DNA of 64,000 bases, from positions 28,741,651-28,805,650 of the forward strand of contig NC_091940.1 in the NCBI RefSeq assembly GCF_041260155.1, read 5' to 3'. Under the pieces are notes generated by a model, which ran no database searches, was not told the DNA's origin, and saw nothing but the letters and a program-made list of their open reading frames with translations. The translations under genes were made by a program, and so were the position numbers. The stretch is from Ptychodera flava. Taxonomy: Eukaryota; Hemichordata; Enteropneusta; Ptychoderidae. Positions 1-18,562 of the stretch are shown piece after piece (position 1 is the stretch's first letter; each line of letters starts with the position of its first letter).

Positions 1-171
1 CCTATAATACAATAAACACACTCAACGATTTTGAACGTTTTGATACTTTGACCTCAGAGACATTGATAGTTTTGACTGGAGAAAGGCGTGTCGAGTACAG
101 AGCAAAGGAAGCGAGAAACAAAAGGCGGTATTTTAACTCTTAAAATGGGTAGTTGCATCCGAGCTTTAGAG

Positions 172-6481
<6,310 letters not shown>

Positions 6482-7607
6482 TTACGTTCTAAATCTGCAA
6501 TGAAAAATAGGCGCCGAGAAAACCCGTGATATCAATATCTACCGTCTCTATGACATTTTAATAACGCTCCAATAAATATTCGTAAACTCAAGAATGCATT
6601 TACTGATGGCACCCAATGTTTCTGCTCAGCTCAATAGAGCCAAACATATAATTCCTGAAGAAAAATAAAGTGTTAGAATATTAAAATGTAAAAATGCACA
6701 GCCAGTCACTCGGGCATCGTTTGCTCAAAGATTAATTTGAATGAAACGGGATCGGATACCTTTTGCTTTTTGAATGTGACTTGCTGGACGCCATTGTGCA
6801 ACCTAAGCCTAGTGCGAGATTGTAAGAGCTGAAATTAGCACCAAGGACATTAATTTAACAAAGGTCTGTAGCACACTTAGCTAGGTTACATTGCCAGTGT
6901 CAATGTCATTACTGGTACGACATTGTGACTGGATATCACACAACGTGACTTGGTGAGGAAGTTTTTTCTTTTTAACCATGAAAGCAAATTACCAACTTCA
7001 AACTTACCTGCACAACATCTTTCAAACTGACAGTGATCATTAATGCTGCTATTGGTTATTTAAAGTTGCAAGGCCGGCTTAAAGGTCGGTTAAAATATAA
7101 AAGCTTGTCACTGCTGAAAGCATGGCATTCTTTTTCTAACATTTGATCCTTGATTGATCTATTGGTACTTTGACAAATGTTTACACGCCTAAATCTGCTC
7201 GGCATGCCATCTTCTTTCTTTCAGCACATTAGATGACGAAGATTTTCACGTGACACTGTCCCTGTCATATTTTGATTTCAGTGTTTCCCACTTTGATATT
7301 GGTCATGAGCAGACATGAGTTGAGGCCATCATTTTCGTGTTGTTGTCAGAAAAAGAGGCCTAATTCGTCAGCCTTCAAACGTTTTTTGCAGCTTTAGGTG
7401 TTATATTCCTTTACAATCTTAGTTTTACATTTCCTTTCTGGGATTTTCTTCCGGTAACACTGTGATGAAGGAAATTACACTTTTATCGCTTCTGAATTTC
7501 TCGTAAAGTTGACCGTGAAATTCTCCTATGTTCAAAATCCCCATTTTGCAGTTTCGTTCTCAGTCACGGGATTTTAAGCAATCTAGGCATTTTTATACAG
7601 AACGTAC

Positions 7608-7740
7608 CTGGTTAAGTCCGAGTGTGGGCTTTTGAAGGCTTGCAGTACGTACTGGGTAGTAGTTGAGATGGAATCGCCACACAGATGTGATACCACTGAC
7701 CTTACAATTAAGCAGAGCGTGAAATACTATACGGTGACGA
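7608..7740 (-). promoter_or_regulatory. Candidate 5' UTR exon or promoter of gene 1
   Basis: This noncoding stretch is almost identical to 26781-26910 upstream of gene 2, and the match is much tighter than in the surrounding intron sequence. On the minus strand its downstream edge is a good donor (CCAG or CAAG followed by GTACGTT). Coding exon 1 is preceded by a conserved acceptor (TTTGCAG or ATTGCAG, 12-13 bases before ATG) in the four genes, so a spliced leader is expected. Its upstream boundary is not visible. Confidence 0.5.
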
Positions 7741-8035
7741 TCTGCGTGATGATTGAGATGTTTCAGATCATTGTTGAACTAGAAAGTCCATGGTCGGAAA
7801 AACGATGAAATTTGACGCAATCTGTAATGCAGGTAACTCGTTCCTCCAAGATTTTTATCAATATTTTATGTAAAGGTTCAATCACCTAGCGGTCACTGAC
7901 ACAACAGTGAGTGCGATATTATTAATTAACCACACAAGATCTCGATAATAAGTCAATTTGCATACAGCCGCTAGAAGGACAACCCTTCATGACACCTCTA
8001 TAACAGACATTCCAGCTTTTGGCCATACAAGTTTT

Positions 8036-8086
8036 GACGTGGGCACTATACGGTCAAGGCCCCGAGAACCGTATAGTGCCCACGTC
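8036..8086. repeat. Perfect 19-bp inverted repeat
   Basis: GACGTGGGCACTATACGGT at 8036-8054 is followed after 13 bases by its exact reverse complement at 8068-8086. It sits at the edge of the DNA that unit 1 has and unit 2 lacks (about 8025-11720). Confidence 0.9.
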
Positions 8087-8089
8087 TAT

Positions 8090-8660
8090 GAATATTCAGC
8101 GTGAACGGGGGCGATAAAACTACAAAGACTGCTTCGGATAAGGCTGGCAGGAACGCAAACAAATTATCTCCACTGAGTCCCAAATTCTACACTTGGCTCT
8201 TCTAAGTATTTCTCTGCATTCCCACCAGGTCAGTCCACAACGACTGGATTTTCGGTAGTTGAGAACGGCGACACCAAACGATGTGAGTTGAAACGGATAC
8301 TAGCAAATTATTAAAAGTGCATTTTATGTTGTAAAATACCAAAGTCACCATTTTTGGTCGAAAATGAAAAGAAATGCGCTGCGACACACGATAATTTCGA
8401 GTATTTAAGCCCCACAGTCCCTCAAACCACGGCCATACATGAACGCGCTCGCTTATGTCCGAAAGCTCAGAGTGCTACGCTTGCGATCGTGTCGATCGGT
8501 ACGACGGTATGACATGTATCAATGGTCCAGTTCAAGTGACTTGAATGACTACAAAACTGATGTTTTCTCCGTTGTTATGGACAAGGGTCCGGCATTCACA
8601 GACACAGAACATTTCGGCTAATGGGACATAACAATAAAACAAAAACTGACCAACTTCGCC
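8090..8660. other. Unassigned stretch before the LINE
   Basis: I see no gene, repeat or splice pattern here. It belongs to the segment that has no counterpart upstream of gene 2. Confidence 0.5.
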
Positions 8661-8666
8661 TGTTTT

Positions 8667-10682
8667 TGATTGATTGATTGATTTATTTAGCACTTAAAAA
8701 CTAACCATACAGTACAAACAAGAAAAAAGACAAAGACAGAAGTGCTGGGATAACACAGAAAAGTTAAAAACTTATTTCCACTGCGGTCCCACGAAAAATA
8801 AAATCACAAGCAAATCGACACGACCACAATTAATAAAAAACAAAATCATTTTGCTCACGTTGAATCATTGCTTCATAAAAATACTTCTTTAACTTTCTTT
8901 TAAACAGAGAATTTGAAGTAATACTCTGTATATTTCTTGGAACTTTGTTCCATTCAACACTAGCTGTATATACAAAAACTATTCTGATAAAACCGAGCCC
9001 CACCTTGAATAAAAATAGAATAGGGTCCGGATCTCGTTCTATGGACATGACTGTTAAAAACAAAATTATCAGACAAATATTTCGGTGCTAATCCTAATGT
9101 AACTCTATGAACATGATTGAGTTTTATATATGCGACTCTGTGGCTAACAGGTAGCCATCCCATTTGTTTGAAGTGAACCGATTCAAGGTGTGCTCTTGCT
9201 GACATACCGAGGGCAAACCGTATAACTTTATTTGGGAAGTTTGAAGTTTTTGTTTGCTTTTAAAGTCAAGGCACTATACCAGTAAGAGCTTGCATAATCA
9301 AAATGGCATTGTATCAAACAGTTAGCCAACAGTTTTCTCGTATGAAAATCTAAAAACTTCTTATTACGATATAAAAACTTGAGACGAGAACATGTCTTTT
9401 TAATAACCTTAGATGCTACTGTTTCACCAGACAAGGATTGATCCAAGTCAGTACCAAGATATTGCACACACTGTTTTGCAGCGATGTTGACATCCCCACA
9501 CAGAACCTGCATTTCCGAACACTGTTTTAATTTTCGACTAGAACCAAATAGGATAGATTCTGTTTACCGACATGAAGAGACAATTTATTATCAATTAGCC
9601 ATTCATTGAGATAACCCAATTCCTTACTAAGTTTTGTTTGAATATGTTCAACATCTCTGCCAGACCCAAGAAGAGCTGAATCATCAGCATATAAGAGCAG
9701 TTTGCATGACACTGCTGATTGCATATCGTTTACATACATTGAAAAAAGTAAAGGCCCCAGTATAGAGCCTTGCGGTACTCCACAATCAACTGAGTTATCA
9801 TTAGAAAGAGTACCGTTCACGTTCACGGCCTGAGTTCTACCAGACAGATATGACTTGAACCACCGTACTGACTCTTTATTCATGCCACATGCATCAAGCT
9901 TTTCCAACAGTATTGCATGGTCAACCGTATCAAAGGCTTTCTGAAGATCTATCAAAACCATGCCTGTTAGCTCCCCTTTATCCATATTTGACCTAATATA
10001 GTCAGTAAGGTGGATCAGACAGGTGTCCGTAGAAAACCCAGGCCGAAAACCAGATTGAAATTCATACAAAATGTCAAACTTCTGAAGATATTGTTCAAAT
10101 TGATTGTAAACTACTCTTTCTAAAACTTTGGAGACCACACTCAAAATTGAGACTGGACGATAATTTCCTTCAAAGGTCTTATCTCCTTTTTTGTGAAGAG
10201 GTATCACTCTAGCACGTTTAAGTTCAGATGGCACTTCTCCATGATGAATAGACAGGTTTATAATGTGTGTAAGTGGAAGCACTGATTTGTTGAGCTCCAT
10301 CGATTACAAATCTAGCGGGAAGGCCGTCTAAACCAGCTGCTTTGTTCTTACCAATTTTACCGATAATATCAGTTATAACAGTCTCATCGACTACAGATAA
10401 CCCAAAAGAATTCTGAGAAGCATTTTGTTTAGAGTAAAAATCTTGAACATGTTTGCGACCAAAACGGCCTTTGCTTACAGGTAATTTATGAAGTAATGAA
10501 GATGCAACTGATGTAAAGAAGTCATTAAACTTTTGTGCCACCTTTGAGCTATCAAAACTGATGTCATCCCCAAAGGCCAAACCAATATCGGAATTTGATG
10601 TACCTGTCTTTTTTGATGGAGTACCTAAGCTTCGTAGAGTTTTCCAGAGTTGTTTAGGGGAGTTAATGTATTTTTTATCCTA
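8667..10682 (-). mobile_element. 5'-truncated, frameshifted LINE (CR1/Jockey-like) reverse transcriptase
   Basis: On the minus strand, pieces at 10580-10224, 10300-9527, 9512-9228, 9205-8960 and 9063-8830 carry the parts of one non-LTR reverse transcriptase in order. Motifs: NYRPVSILSVVSK, GFRPGFSTDTCL, LIDLQKAFDTVDHAIL, GVPQGSILGPLLF and LLYADDSALLG (YADD catalytic motif), then a degraded C-terminal region ending near VEWNKVPRNI. At least three frame changes and the missing endonuclease make it non-autonomous. The 3' end is marked by a short TGAT/AATC repeat at about 8667-8685, typical of CR1-like tails. Clade assignment is by motif resemblance only. Confidence 0.9.
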
Positions 10683-10689
10683 GATTTAT

Positions 10690-11760
10690 AAACCGTTTGT
10701 AAGCGCTAGCGTTTACGGGGACAAGGATTCGCTCAGCCCGTACCCGGGCCCGTACCTCGATCCCTGCTTTGTACTTAGCTGGCGGTTAACTGTTTTTATC
10801 TTTTATCTAATGTAAGCCTAGTATATCCATGTTAGTGTGGTCCAATTTTGATATACTGTAGTCTAATTTTGATATGCTGACTTATTCACAGACAAACTGA
10901 GAAAATGCTCACATGCCGGCTAGCCCGTGTAACGCCGGGAACACACGGAGGCTGTACGCAACTTACGGCTAACATTGCCGGCCAACTTCAAGAATCATGG
11001 CTCAATTTTTTCCTTTCTCCTCCAATGAACCCGAGACAATTTTACTGACAGTATTACGCTATTAATAACTTGTTATTAATAGCGTAATAATTGGTCTTGT
11101 TATGAGGAACTGTGTATACACTAAAGTTTTCGATTTCATAAACCAGAATTCAGATCTCTCTGTTCAAGTGACGAAGTTTCTCTTAAAACTCAACCAACAA
11201 GACTCAAATTATGATGATCGTTCTTTCTCATATGTCGCCGTAGCAGCAGCCATAGCTAGCTCTCGTACGTTGCGACGGAAAAACTTTTTTCCGTTGCACG
11301 ACTCGGAGTTTCCCTTTGCAATCCATATTCGTCCGAGAAAAACGAGAGCTACGACTACACAGATGAATGCCGCTGCTTCCTTATGGAATAGACTTTCTAG
11401 TCATATTCCTTCAGCATCAAAGACCTGCTTCTTTGAGAAAGCATAGTCATGCAACACTGTGTAAAGCGCCAGTGAAAATTTTCTTTATGCTTTGTCTAGA
11501 AAACTTAGAAAATAGCGTTTAGGACCCGATGAACAAAATGTTACACTTGGTGGGGTGTTCGTGATAAGTGGAACGGCGTTTCTGTCCTATCACTGGCCAT
11601 GCTTGGTTTAGGCGTCAAATTTAAAATTCACTGTTATCAGTCAGTACATATTGACACACACACCTACTAATTCATTAAGCTGGCAAACGCTCTCGCAGAA
11701 ATTTGTATGGCAAAAAACTGTCATGGAGTGCATCAAATTTCATCATATTTTCAACATTTT
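10690..11760. other. Unassigned region with a 17-bp palindrome
   Basis: The only clear structure is a perfect inverted repeat, ATTACGCTATTAATAAC at 11053-11069 and its complement at 11072-11088, with a 2-base loop. A plus-strand open frame at 11102-11446 ends in ASLWNRLSSHIP, vaguely like a LINE C-terminus, but has no other support. Near 10916-10960 is a half copy of the GTRTAACGCCGGGAAC hairpin seen at 56593-56683. Confidence 0.5.
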
Positions 11761-11764
11761 ACAC

Positions 11765-13290
11765 CGGAGGGGAAATAGGTAAGAGACCTCATTACCTTGG
11801 CATGTGACTGCGGCAAAATTTTATTATTGATGTTTCTATATATACATTTGATGAGTCACATTTCCACAAACGATGGATTTAATTCGGCGAAAGATGACAT
11901 AAAAACCGTTCGATTGTTTGATTTTTCCTCCACTGAGCAAGCGTTTCATTATTTAGCTATTGTTATCAATTACTCTCGGTCAAACTCTATTATGCTGAAT
12001 TCTCTATTTAATCTGGATTTTCGTTCTTAAATAAGAACCCAAAAATTCATCGAGATATGTAAATGATTTCCTACCTGAAGATTAATGTTGTGTTTATTAC
12101 ATACAGAAATTATTACAATCATCAAATCATCCGTGATATTTCATGTCGCCTCTATCTGACGTCATCAAACTTAAATTTAATGAAGCAAAGAAAATTTCGC
12201 ATCTTTACGATAACTCAACCCACTTACTCTACTTTGCAACAGAGCATCAAAATTTTCACAGATGTACCTGAAAACTGAGGGACCATCTTCCTTGCCATAA
12301 GAATCGGTGTTTTAAATTAACAATTACCACTATCATACTGGTATGTGTCTATATCATGCGCTTTCTGTTCTCTAGTCTGCTTGCCGCGGCCATATGTTTA
12401 CTTTATCATCTTCATACACCGAGTACGAATCGTAACGAATCCAAGATGCAAATTACTGGAAAATCTAATTTCCGTAGTCGTAAATTTGCCTAACATATAT
12501 GGCCCTATAGTGATATTCATAGACTGACAACGAACCAGTAAAATTTACCCACGGACAAACGGGGGAGTCGACAAACTGTCACAGTACCACTCAGTATAAA
12601 TCGCACAATTTTCCGTGCTTGCTCAACGTCATCACATTGAAAAATCGTGAGACAGGAGTTTACCTTCACACGTATATCACTAGACAATCGGCAGCCCCTC
12701 GTGTTTTCTGCGCCTAAAATACCGCCGTGCCCACCGTGGCAAATGCCGTGTATTATGTACCGTGTATAGTATTTCCCCCAACAGAGAGCCGAAGGGCGAA
12801 ACGTTCTGGCTGCATGTAGGCTACAATGACACAAGCGGCTATCAGATGAGGTTGGACACAAGGATTTAAAAAGTCTGAACAGATTGTGCTGCGACATAAC
12901 GTAAACCCACAGGTACAATGTCTGAACAAAGTGGACTTTTAACTTGAAATCTTTGTCCTAACTGTCCTTAGCAAATTAATTCGGCCACTGAGGATCACTG
13001 TGATATCCAACAAACTGTATGTTGCATTTCTAATGAATCTGAACTAGGTTAAACATATTTAGCATACTTTCTCTCCTACTGACCTTGTGGAATTTTGACC
13101 CAAAGTCTCAACAGGATGTACTGTAGGGTAGTTGTGCACCAAATAGAAAGTAGTGATTCACAAAAAGATACTGTTCTGACAGGAACATCTTGAGCGGAAG
13201 TCAATTTTGAGCCTCACCTTACATTCAAAGTCCACGAAGCGAACGTTTCCAAATCAAGCAGCGATGCGTGACGGCATACGACCCGTCGAT
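11765..13290. other. Duplicated upstream noncoding segment of unit 1
   Basis: It aligns in patches with 27220-29970 upstream of gene 2, including 12610-12760 against 29290-29440. Near its right edge the minus strand reads TGTAAG then GTGAGGC, a donor-like junction at 13218. Matching junctions occur at 29903, 40349 and 56786 in the other units. It may contain the distal first exon of gene 1. No coding exon is apparent. Confidence 0.45.
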
Positions 13291-14170
13291 TTGCCCCTAG
13301 AAAAATTGTTAGTGAGGTCAAGTCTAAAATTCCCTAAACAATACAATAAAAAGGCAATCGTGCATGATGTGACGAGTTTGCATTTCATTTGTATGTAAAT
13401 AATCAATGAAAAGATTGAATTGTATAAAGAATGTGTCTTTAGGGGTGGACCATTAAATATCCTGGGAGGGTATGGAGGATTTTGGAAAAGAGAGACTCAA
13501 AGCAAATGTCAATGAAAAAATATCTGCCAGAGAAGACTTTACAAAAAATGATGACTAACTTAGGTGAAAGAAAATACAATCCATCAAAAGTTACTTTCTG
13601 GAACATTTTTTCATTTTCGGGGCGCCCTTGGGGTGCAAATTTTAGGTTACACCAGATATACAATAGTTCTTTAGCAAAATGGGGGCAGGGAGATTATATT
13701 TAGAGTGGAATGTGTCTTTCCATAGTTTTAGCAAGTTTTATATTTTCTCACATTTCAAAAAAGTTCCCACATGCACAGGGACTCGTGCCTGCTTGTGTTG
13801 AAAATAAGCGTTTAATCAATGTTAACTTAGTCAATACTCTTAATTATGATTAAATTTTGGGGGCTTGATTTTTTGAAATGATATAGAGCTGTCATTGATT
13901 TTACTACAAATAGTGCTGTTTCAATTTGATGTACCATTAGGAACTAATGTTGATGTTATAATTCCCCAAGGGCGTGAAATGATAATTTCTATTAGGGTGC
14001 CGTGTAAGCATTCAAATGGAGTGTTAGGATTTTTTGTGATAAAGGAACCCGATTAACGCCTGGTGTTTTAGTAGCCATTAGTTTGGTATATTCGATTAAG
14101 AAATCGATGCCAAGGAGAATTTAAATATATTAGATACCGATGGAAAGATAAAGGAAACAGTATTGTTGGA
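13290..14170. other. Unassigned spacer between unit 1 and the Ty3 element
   Basis: No gene is recognised. The last few hundred bases may be decayed upstream parts of the Ty3 polyprotein, but no motif survives well enough to say. Confidence 0.4.
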
Positions 14171-17100
14171 GTGTTCTCGCCTCTTCATTTATCCGGCGAA
14201 ATTATTCCACTGGTTGAACCCATGATTAATAACGTTGCTAACAGTTACAGCATTCAACAATATGATAATGAGATTGATTATAGGCCTGGCAAAAAACACA
14301 TGAACGCTGATGGGTTGTCTAGGCGGCCACGTCGTCAGTGTGAAGGTTTTCCTTCCGACGTCAGTGACCTTGAGAACGCTCCTGAAATAAATTATCAACC
14401 TAAGGCCAAACAAAAAAATTATGTGCCTGTTCCGATACATGGTTTTAAAAAATAGGGTAGGTAGGTAGGGAAATTTTTTTTTTTTTCATTTTTTTTTATT
14501 TCTCAATGTGCATTTTGTACGCGTTCAAACAAACTACCAGTGAACAATTTCCTCATGAAACGCACTCAAATTGAATACCAATATATTAAAATAAAATATT
14601 CATCAGTAGAATTGAAGTGTGTGGTTTATTAGACTGCCATGGAAATTGATATGGCTGAATAACAATTCTTTGACACGAAAGTGAACTGTTTATCTAAAGG
14701 TAAATCCTCAGCTTTTAGCAGTCACTCGCAAGAAAAACGCACATGCTTTACGTTGAAGTTGTTTGTAGCCTCGCCAACCTGTATATTTGTCTGTTGTACT
14801 TACAACCACGCCCCAGCAGCATCACTGGCACATTCAACTTGAATAGAATACATTTTACATTCAGAAAAACCTGGATGGTGTTCCTCCAAAATTTCTTCGA
14901 ATGTTCGGTTCTGTTTAACAGAAGACAAAAATCGACCTTTCTTCACCATGATCGCATTTGCGAAACAAAATTGAGTACACGTTATGTCCATCGCGAGTCA
15001 CCATTTTGTTTGAGACGAGGCCTGCTATAAGTAGGCATACCAGGCCCTTTTTTGTTCTCGGTTAAACTTACTTGAATTGTATGTTTTCTTGAAGATCTTG
15101 TCTCAGGATTCAAAAAACTGTTTGAATAATGGTTCTATCTTGTCTACTTCCAGGGTTACGATTTTTTTAGAATTAAAATATGCTCGTTTTTTGACAAAAG
15201 GTCAAAAAATTTCAACATATGGCTGAGAGTCATTTTGTGGGTATCCCTATGAAAAAATATAGTTGTATAATAACATTAATTCTCTAACTAATCTGCTTTA
15301 TAATACTTTTTGTGCAATATATTGTAAGAGTACGGTATAAGGAGCTTTTGTTTTCTTTACACAGAGACTTGAAAATGCCAAAAATTTTGTGAGACAGAGT
15401 TGAAAATTAATTGAAAGGCACGTGATTACGGACACCGTGTTACGTGTATACTACCAGTCAAAAAGCTATTTTTCGCCATTTTCAAACTACTGTAATTTTA
15501 GAGTTTTTAAGCTAGCTCTGTCAAATTTTGGACAGTTAAACTTGAGTAATAACAATTAGATCTGTAAAATTTCTTAAGTGTTACATTTGAGAAATTCTGA
15601 TATTCAAAAAACCAAAAATCATAGGAATATGAATAAAATAAGTCATTGTTCAACTGATCAACTCACAGTACAGAATAATCCCCCTGGAGCTGTCCTTTTT
15701 TACACAAGAATATTACTCCCCCCTAAAAAGCTGTCATCTTGTTGTAGTCAATTTTCCTTTAGCATTGAAATCTAGAGCCGTGGTTATGATTTTTTCCTTT
15801 CCTTTCCTTAGATTTTTCATTCTCTCTTCATTTGCCCGTCTTTCAACTTGTCTTGTTTATCAATTCCCGATTCCTGCACTACCCCTATCTGTCATTTTCC
15901 CCAGTTTACGTTTAAGGTTGTTTACATACATTTATTATAATAATAACCATGGCATGCTGACTTTATTCCCATACCGGTACATCATTGAAGTGTTCAACGA
16001 AGTACGTACGTACGGCAAAATTCACGGTAAATTCCGAACGCACAGATTTTGAAACTACTCAGAACTGACCTTAACACACAGTTTTTGGTGTACGGGTTTA
16101 TATTGTAATGATAGAATGACTATAAAAGTAAAATTGACCAAAATTTTGCTCGATTCACTATCACAAAACACTTCGGGTTTTCACTTGGCCTGCATGGCCG
16201 CGCTGTGCATGGCGCGGTTCGGAAATGACAACAACAATGTAAATGAAAGATTACATCAAAAAACGGCCGTGAAAATGCTTCAAACTTTCCACAAATTTAA
16301 TATAACAGTTGCTGTTTGGTATACTAACTCCGATCACTGAAAATTGTCCCTGCATTTTAGCGAAAACCTACCCACAAACGCCGTTTAGGCACTGAACAAC
16401 ATACTGTAACGAGCCATTCCATTCTAACATAGGAAGTAGTGGCCTGAGAAATGTGCGTGCCGCAGTACGGCACGCTGCAGCGCTGTATGGCGAAAAATAA
16501 TGCTGGATTTTGAGCGCTAAAATGACACGATATTTTTTTCTTTATTTTCAAAAAAAATCCCATGGTAGAACGAGCAGTTGAATTGGAATTTTTTTTATCG
16601 ATAATTTTATTGAATTAGACCCAACACTTTTTGAGATACAGCAGTTTGAAAACCGGACACCGTTCGGTGTGCAACAGCTGTCAGTGTCGATGTCATCATG
16701 TCGCAAGTTTTCATGAGCGTCTGGCATCACTTCTAGAAGAATGACGTATTAGTTCTCGCGTGATTCGCGCGATTTGTCATAGTTCTCGCGTGATTTCATG
16801 CGTTTCACGTTTTTTCATACCGTTATTTTTACTTCCGGGTTTACGAGGCTCTAAAAAGTCTAGGGTCGGGGGGTTAAATTGGGTTGGGTCGGGTAATCGG
16901 AACAGCACATATTTTTTTGTTTGGCCTAATCACAGCCGTACCCTAATTGATAAAGAAGTCGATACATGCTTAATTCAGCCTCCTACTGTTTCAAGTTTGA
17001 CTGTTGAGAACAAAGAAAGCTTAACCTCAGGTTACATCACAGGCCAAGAAGTTTTCCCAGATCAGGAAACCCACACTGACATGGCAGACAATGAAATGGA

Positions 17101-18126
17101 CAAGAAAGGCATAGTACACTTACAAAAAGAAGAGCGAAATGTTTCGTATTGGACTGACCTTATAAATTATATACAGAGAAACGAACTACCTGAGAATGAG
17201 CAGTTAGCTAATAAATTAGTAAATATGGCCTCTAATTATGATATCGTTGACGGAGTTTTATACCACTATTATAAACCAAATGAAAAGCTTCCGACAAAAC
17301 TGATTGCAATAGACAGGTAGTTATGCCAAAATATATGAGGAATTACTTATTGAAAAGTGCCCACGATAGTGTCCTGGGTGGACGTCTCGGTTATTCTAAA
17401 ACATTGAGAGTTTTGAGACAAGGGTACTTCTGGGAACGAATGCCCTTGACAAGTAAAAGAGACATAACCAATAAGTTAGCAAGAGAGAGTATTGAGAAGT
17501 ATCAGCGTGGAATGAAAGAGTGCCAACATCTCAATATTACGAAATCTCAAGAATTTAAGATAGGAGGTGCTGTCAATCTTTACAAGCCGTCAATTAAGGC
17601 AGTAGTAAATAAATAAGAAATTTGTTTACATTCAAGTGGACAGGCCCCCTACATTATCTAGAGAAAGTGAGTCCTTTTAATTAAAAGTTACAACTTTTGA
17701 ATAGCAATAAGAATCATTGTAAAGTAATCCATGTAAATAGGCTGAAGAAAGCCTATTTGCGGCCATCTGAGTTAAATACATCGACTTCAGATGAGTCTGA
17801 AAATGAATTACAAGTTCCGTTTCAATCATATGTAGCTGATGAGGGCAGAGATTTTCCTGATGACGATGTTAGTTAATCTTCCAGTCCGAGTGTACATTCT
17901 TACAATGATGATGACGATGAGCACTCAGTTTATGGAGATTTAATAATTGGTAGTGACCATGACAATAACGTCCGACGATCAGTGGGCTCAGAAAGTGAAC
18001 AGGCACCATTTTATGAACTTGAGAAAGTTTTAAAGGATCGGCACAGAAATGGCAAATTGCCATATCTAGTCAAGTGGAAGGACTATTTACACAAACATAA
18101 TACACGAGAAGATCAAAACAATTAGA
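14171..18126 (+). mobile_element. Broken chromodomain Ty3/Gypsy retrotransposon
   Basis: Three parts of a pol polyprotein appear in order on the plus strand. The RNase H tail is at about 14250-14330 (IDYRPGKKHMNADGLSRRP). The integrase N-terminal region is at 17323-17450 (SAHDSVLGGRLGYSK, then GYFWERM). The integrase C-terminal region is at 17460-17880 and a chromodomain at 18002-18126 (YELEKVLKDR, then PYLVKWKDY). The integrase catalytic core is missing: sequence runs from the zinc-binding end straight into KLARESIEKYQ. Stops and frame changes occur throughout, and a Harbinger-like element splits it. No LTR is recognised. It is a dead copy. Confidence 0.85.
14404..16926. mobile_element. 2.5-kb Harbinger-like element nested in the Ty3 copy
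   Basis: The left end begins GGCCAAACAAAAAAAT and continues ATGTGCCTGTTCCGAT (from 14404). The right end is the inverted form, ATCGGAACAGCACATA then TTTTTTTGTTTGGCC (to 16926). Both ends are flanked directly by TAA (14401-14403 and 16927-16929). A 3-bp TAA/TTA duplication and GG-starting inverted ends are the PIF/Harbinger pattern. No transposase frame is recognisable inside, so it is probably non-autonomous or decayed. Confidence 0.75.
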
Positions 18127-18179
18127 ATAAGGGCTGCAAGAGAGTATCTGTGAGTCGAAGCATCCTGTGAGAAAATTAT

Positions 18180-18180
<1 letters not shown>

Positions 18181-18251
<71 letters not shown>
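18181..18251. repeat. (GA)n microsatellite
   Basis: About 70 bases of AG repeats between the Ty3 chromodomain and the start of unit 2. Confidence 0.97.
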
Positions 18252-18255
<4 letters not shown>

Positions 18256-18562
18256 CAATAAGCTCAAACGAATGATATCAACGAATATCGTTTAGCATCT
18301 ATTTGTGTTGAAAAGCTGTCACATGAGTTTGTTTCGTGATTGGCTCAAATGTAAAACCTTTATGACAAAAGGCAGATGCAGAATTTGAAACATACCCTGT
18401 ACAATAAATACACTCAACGATTTTGAACTTGTTTATACGTTGTCCTCAGAGACACTGGTGGTTTTTACTCAAGGAAGGCATGTAAAGTACAGAGTAAGGG
18501 AAGTGAGAAACAAAAGGCGGTTTTTAACTCTTAAAATGGGTAGTTGCATCCCAGCTCGAGAA

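Noticed and set aside
11102..11446. 114-codon plus-strand open frame
   Set aside because: No splice context, no conservation with unit 2 and only a weak LINE-like tail; not called as a gene.
16760..17320. 186-codon plus-strand frame as a gene
   Set aside because: It begins inside the Harbinger-like element and continues into Ty3 polyprotein sequence, so it is a chance fusion of two elements.
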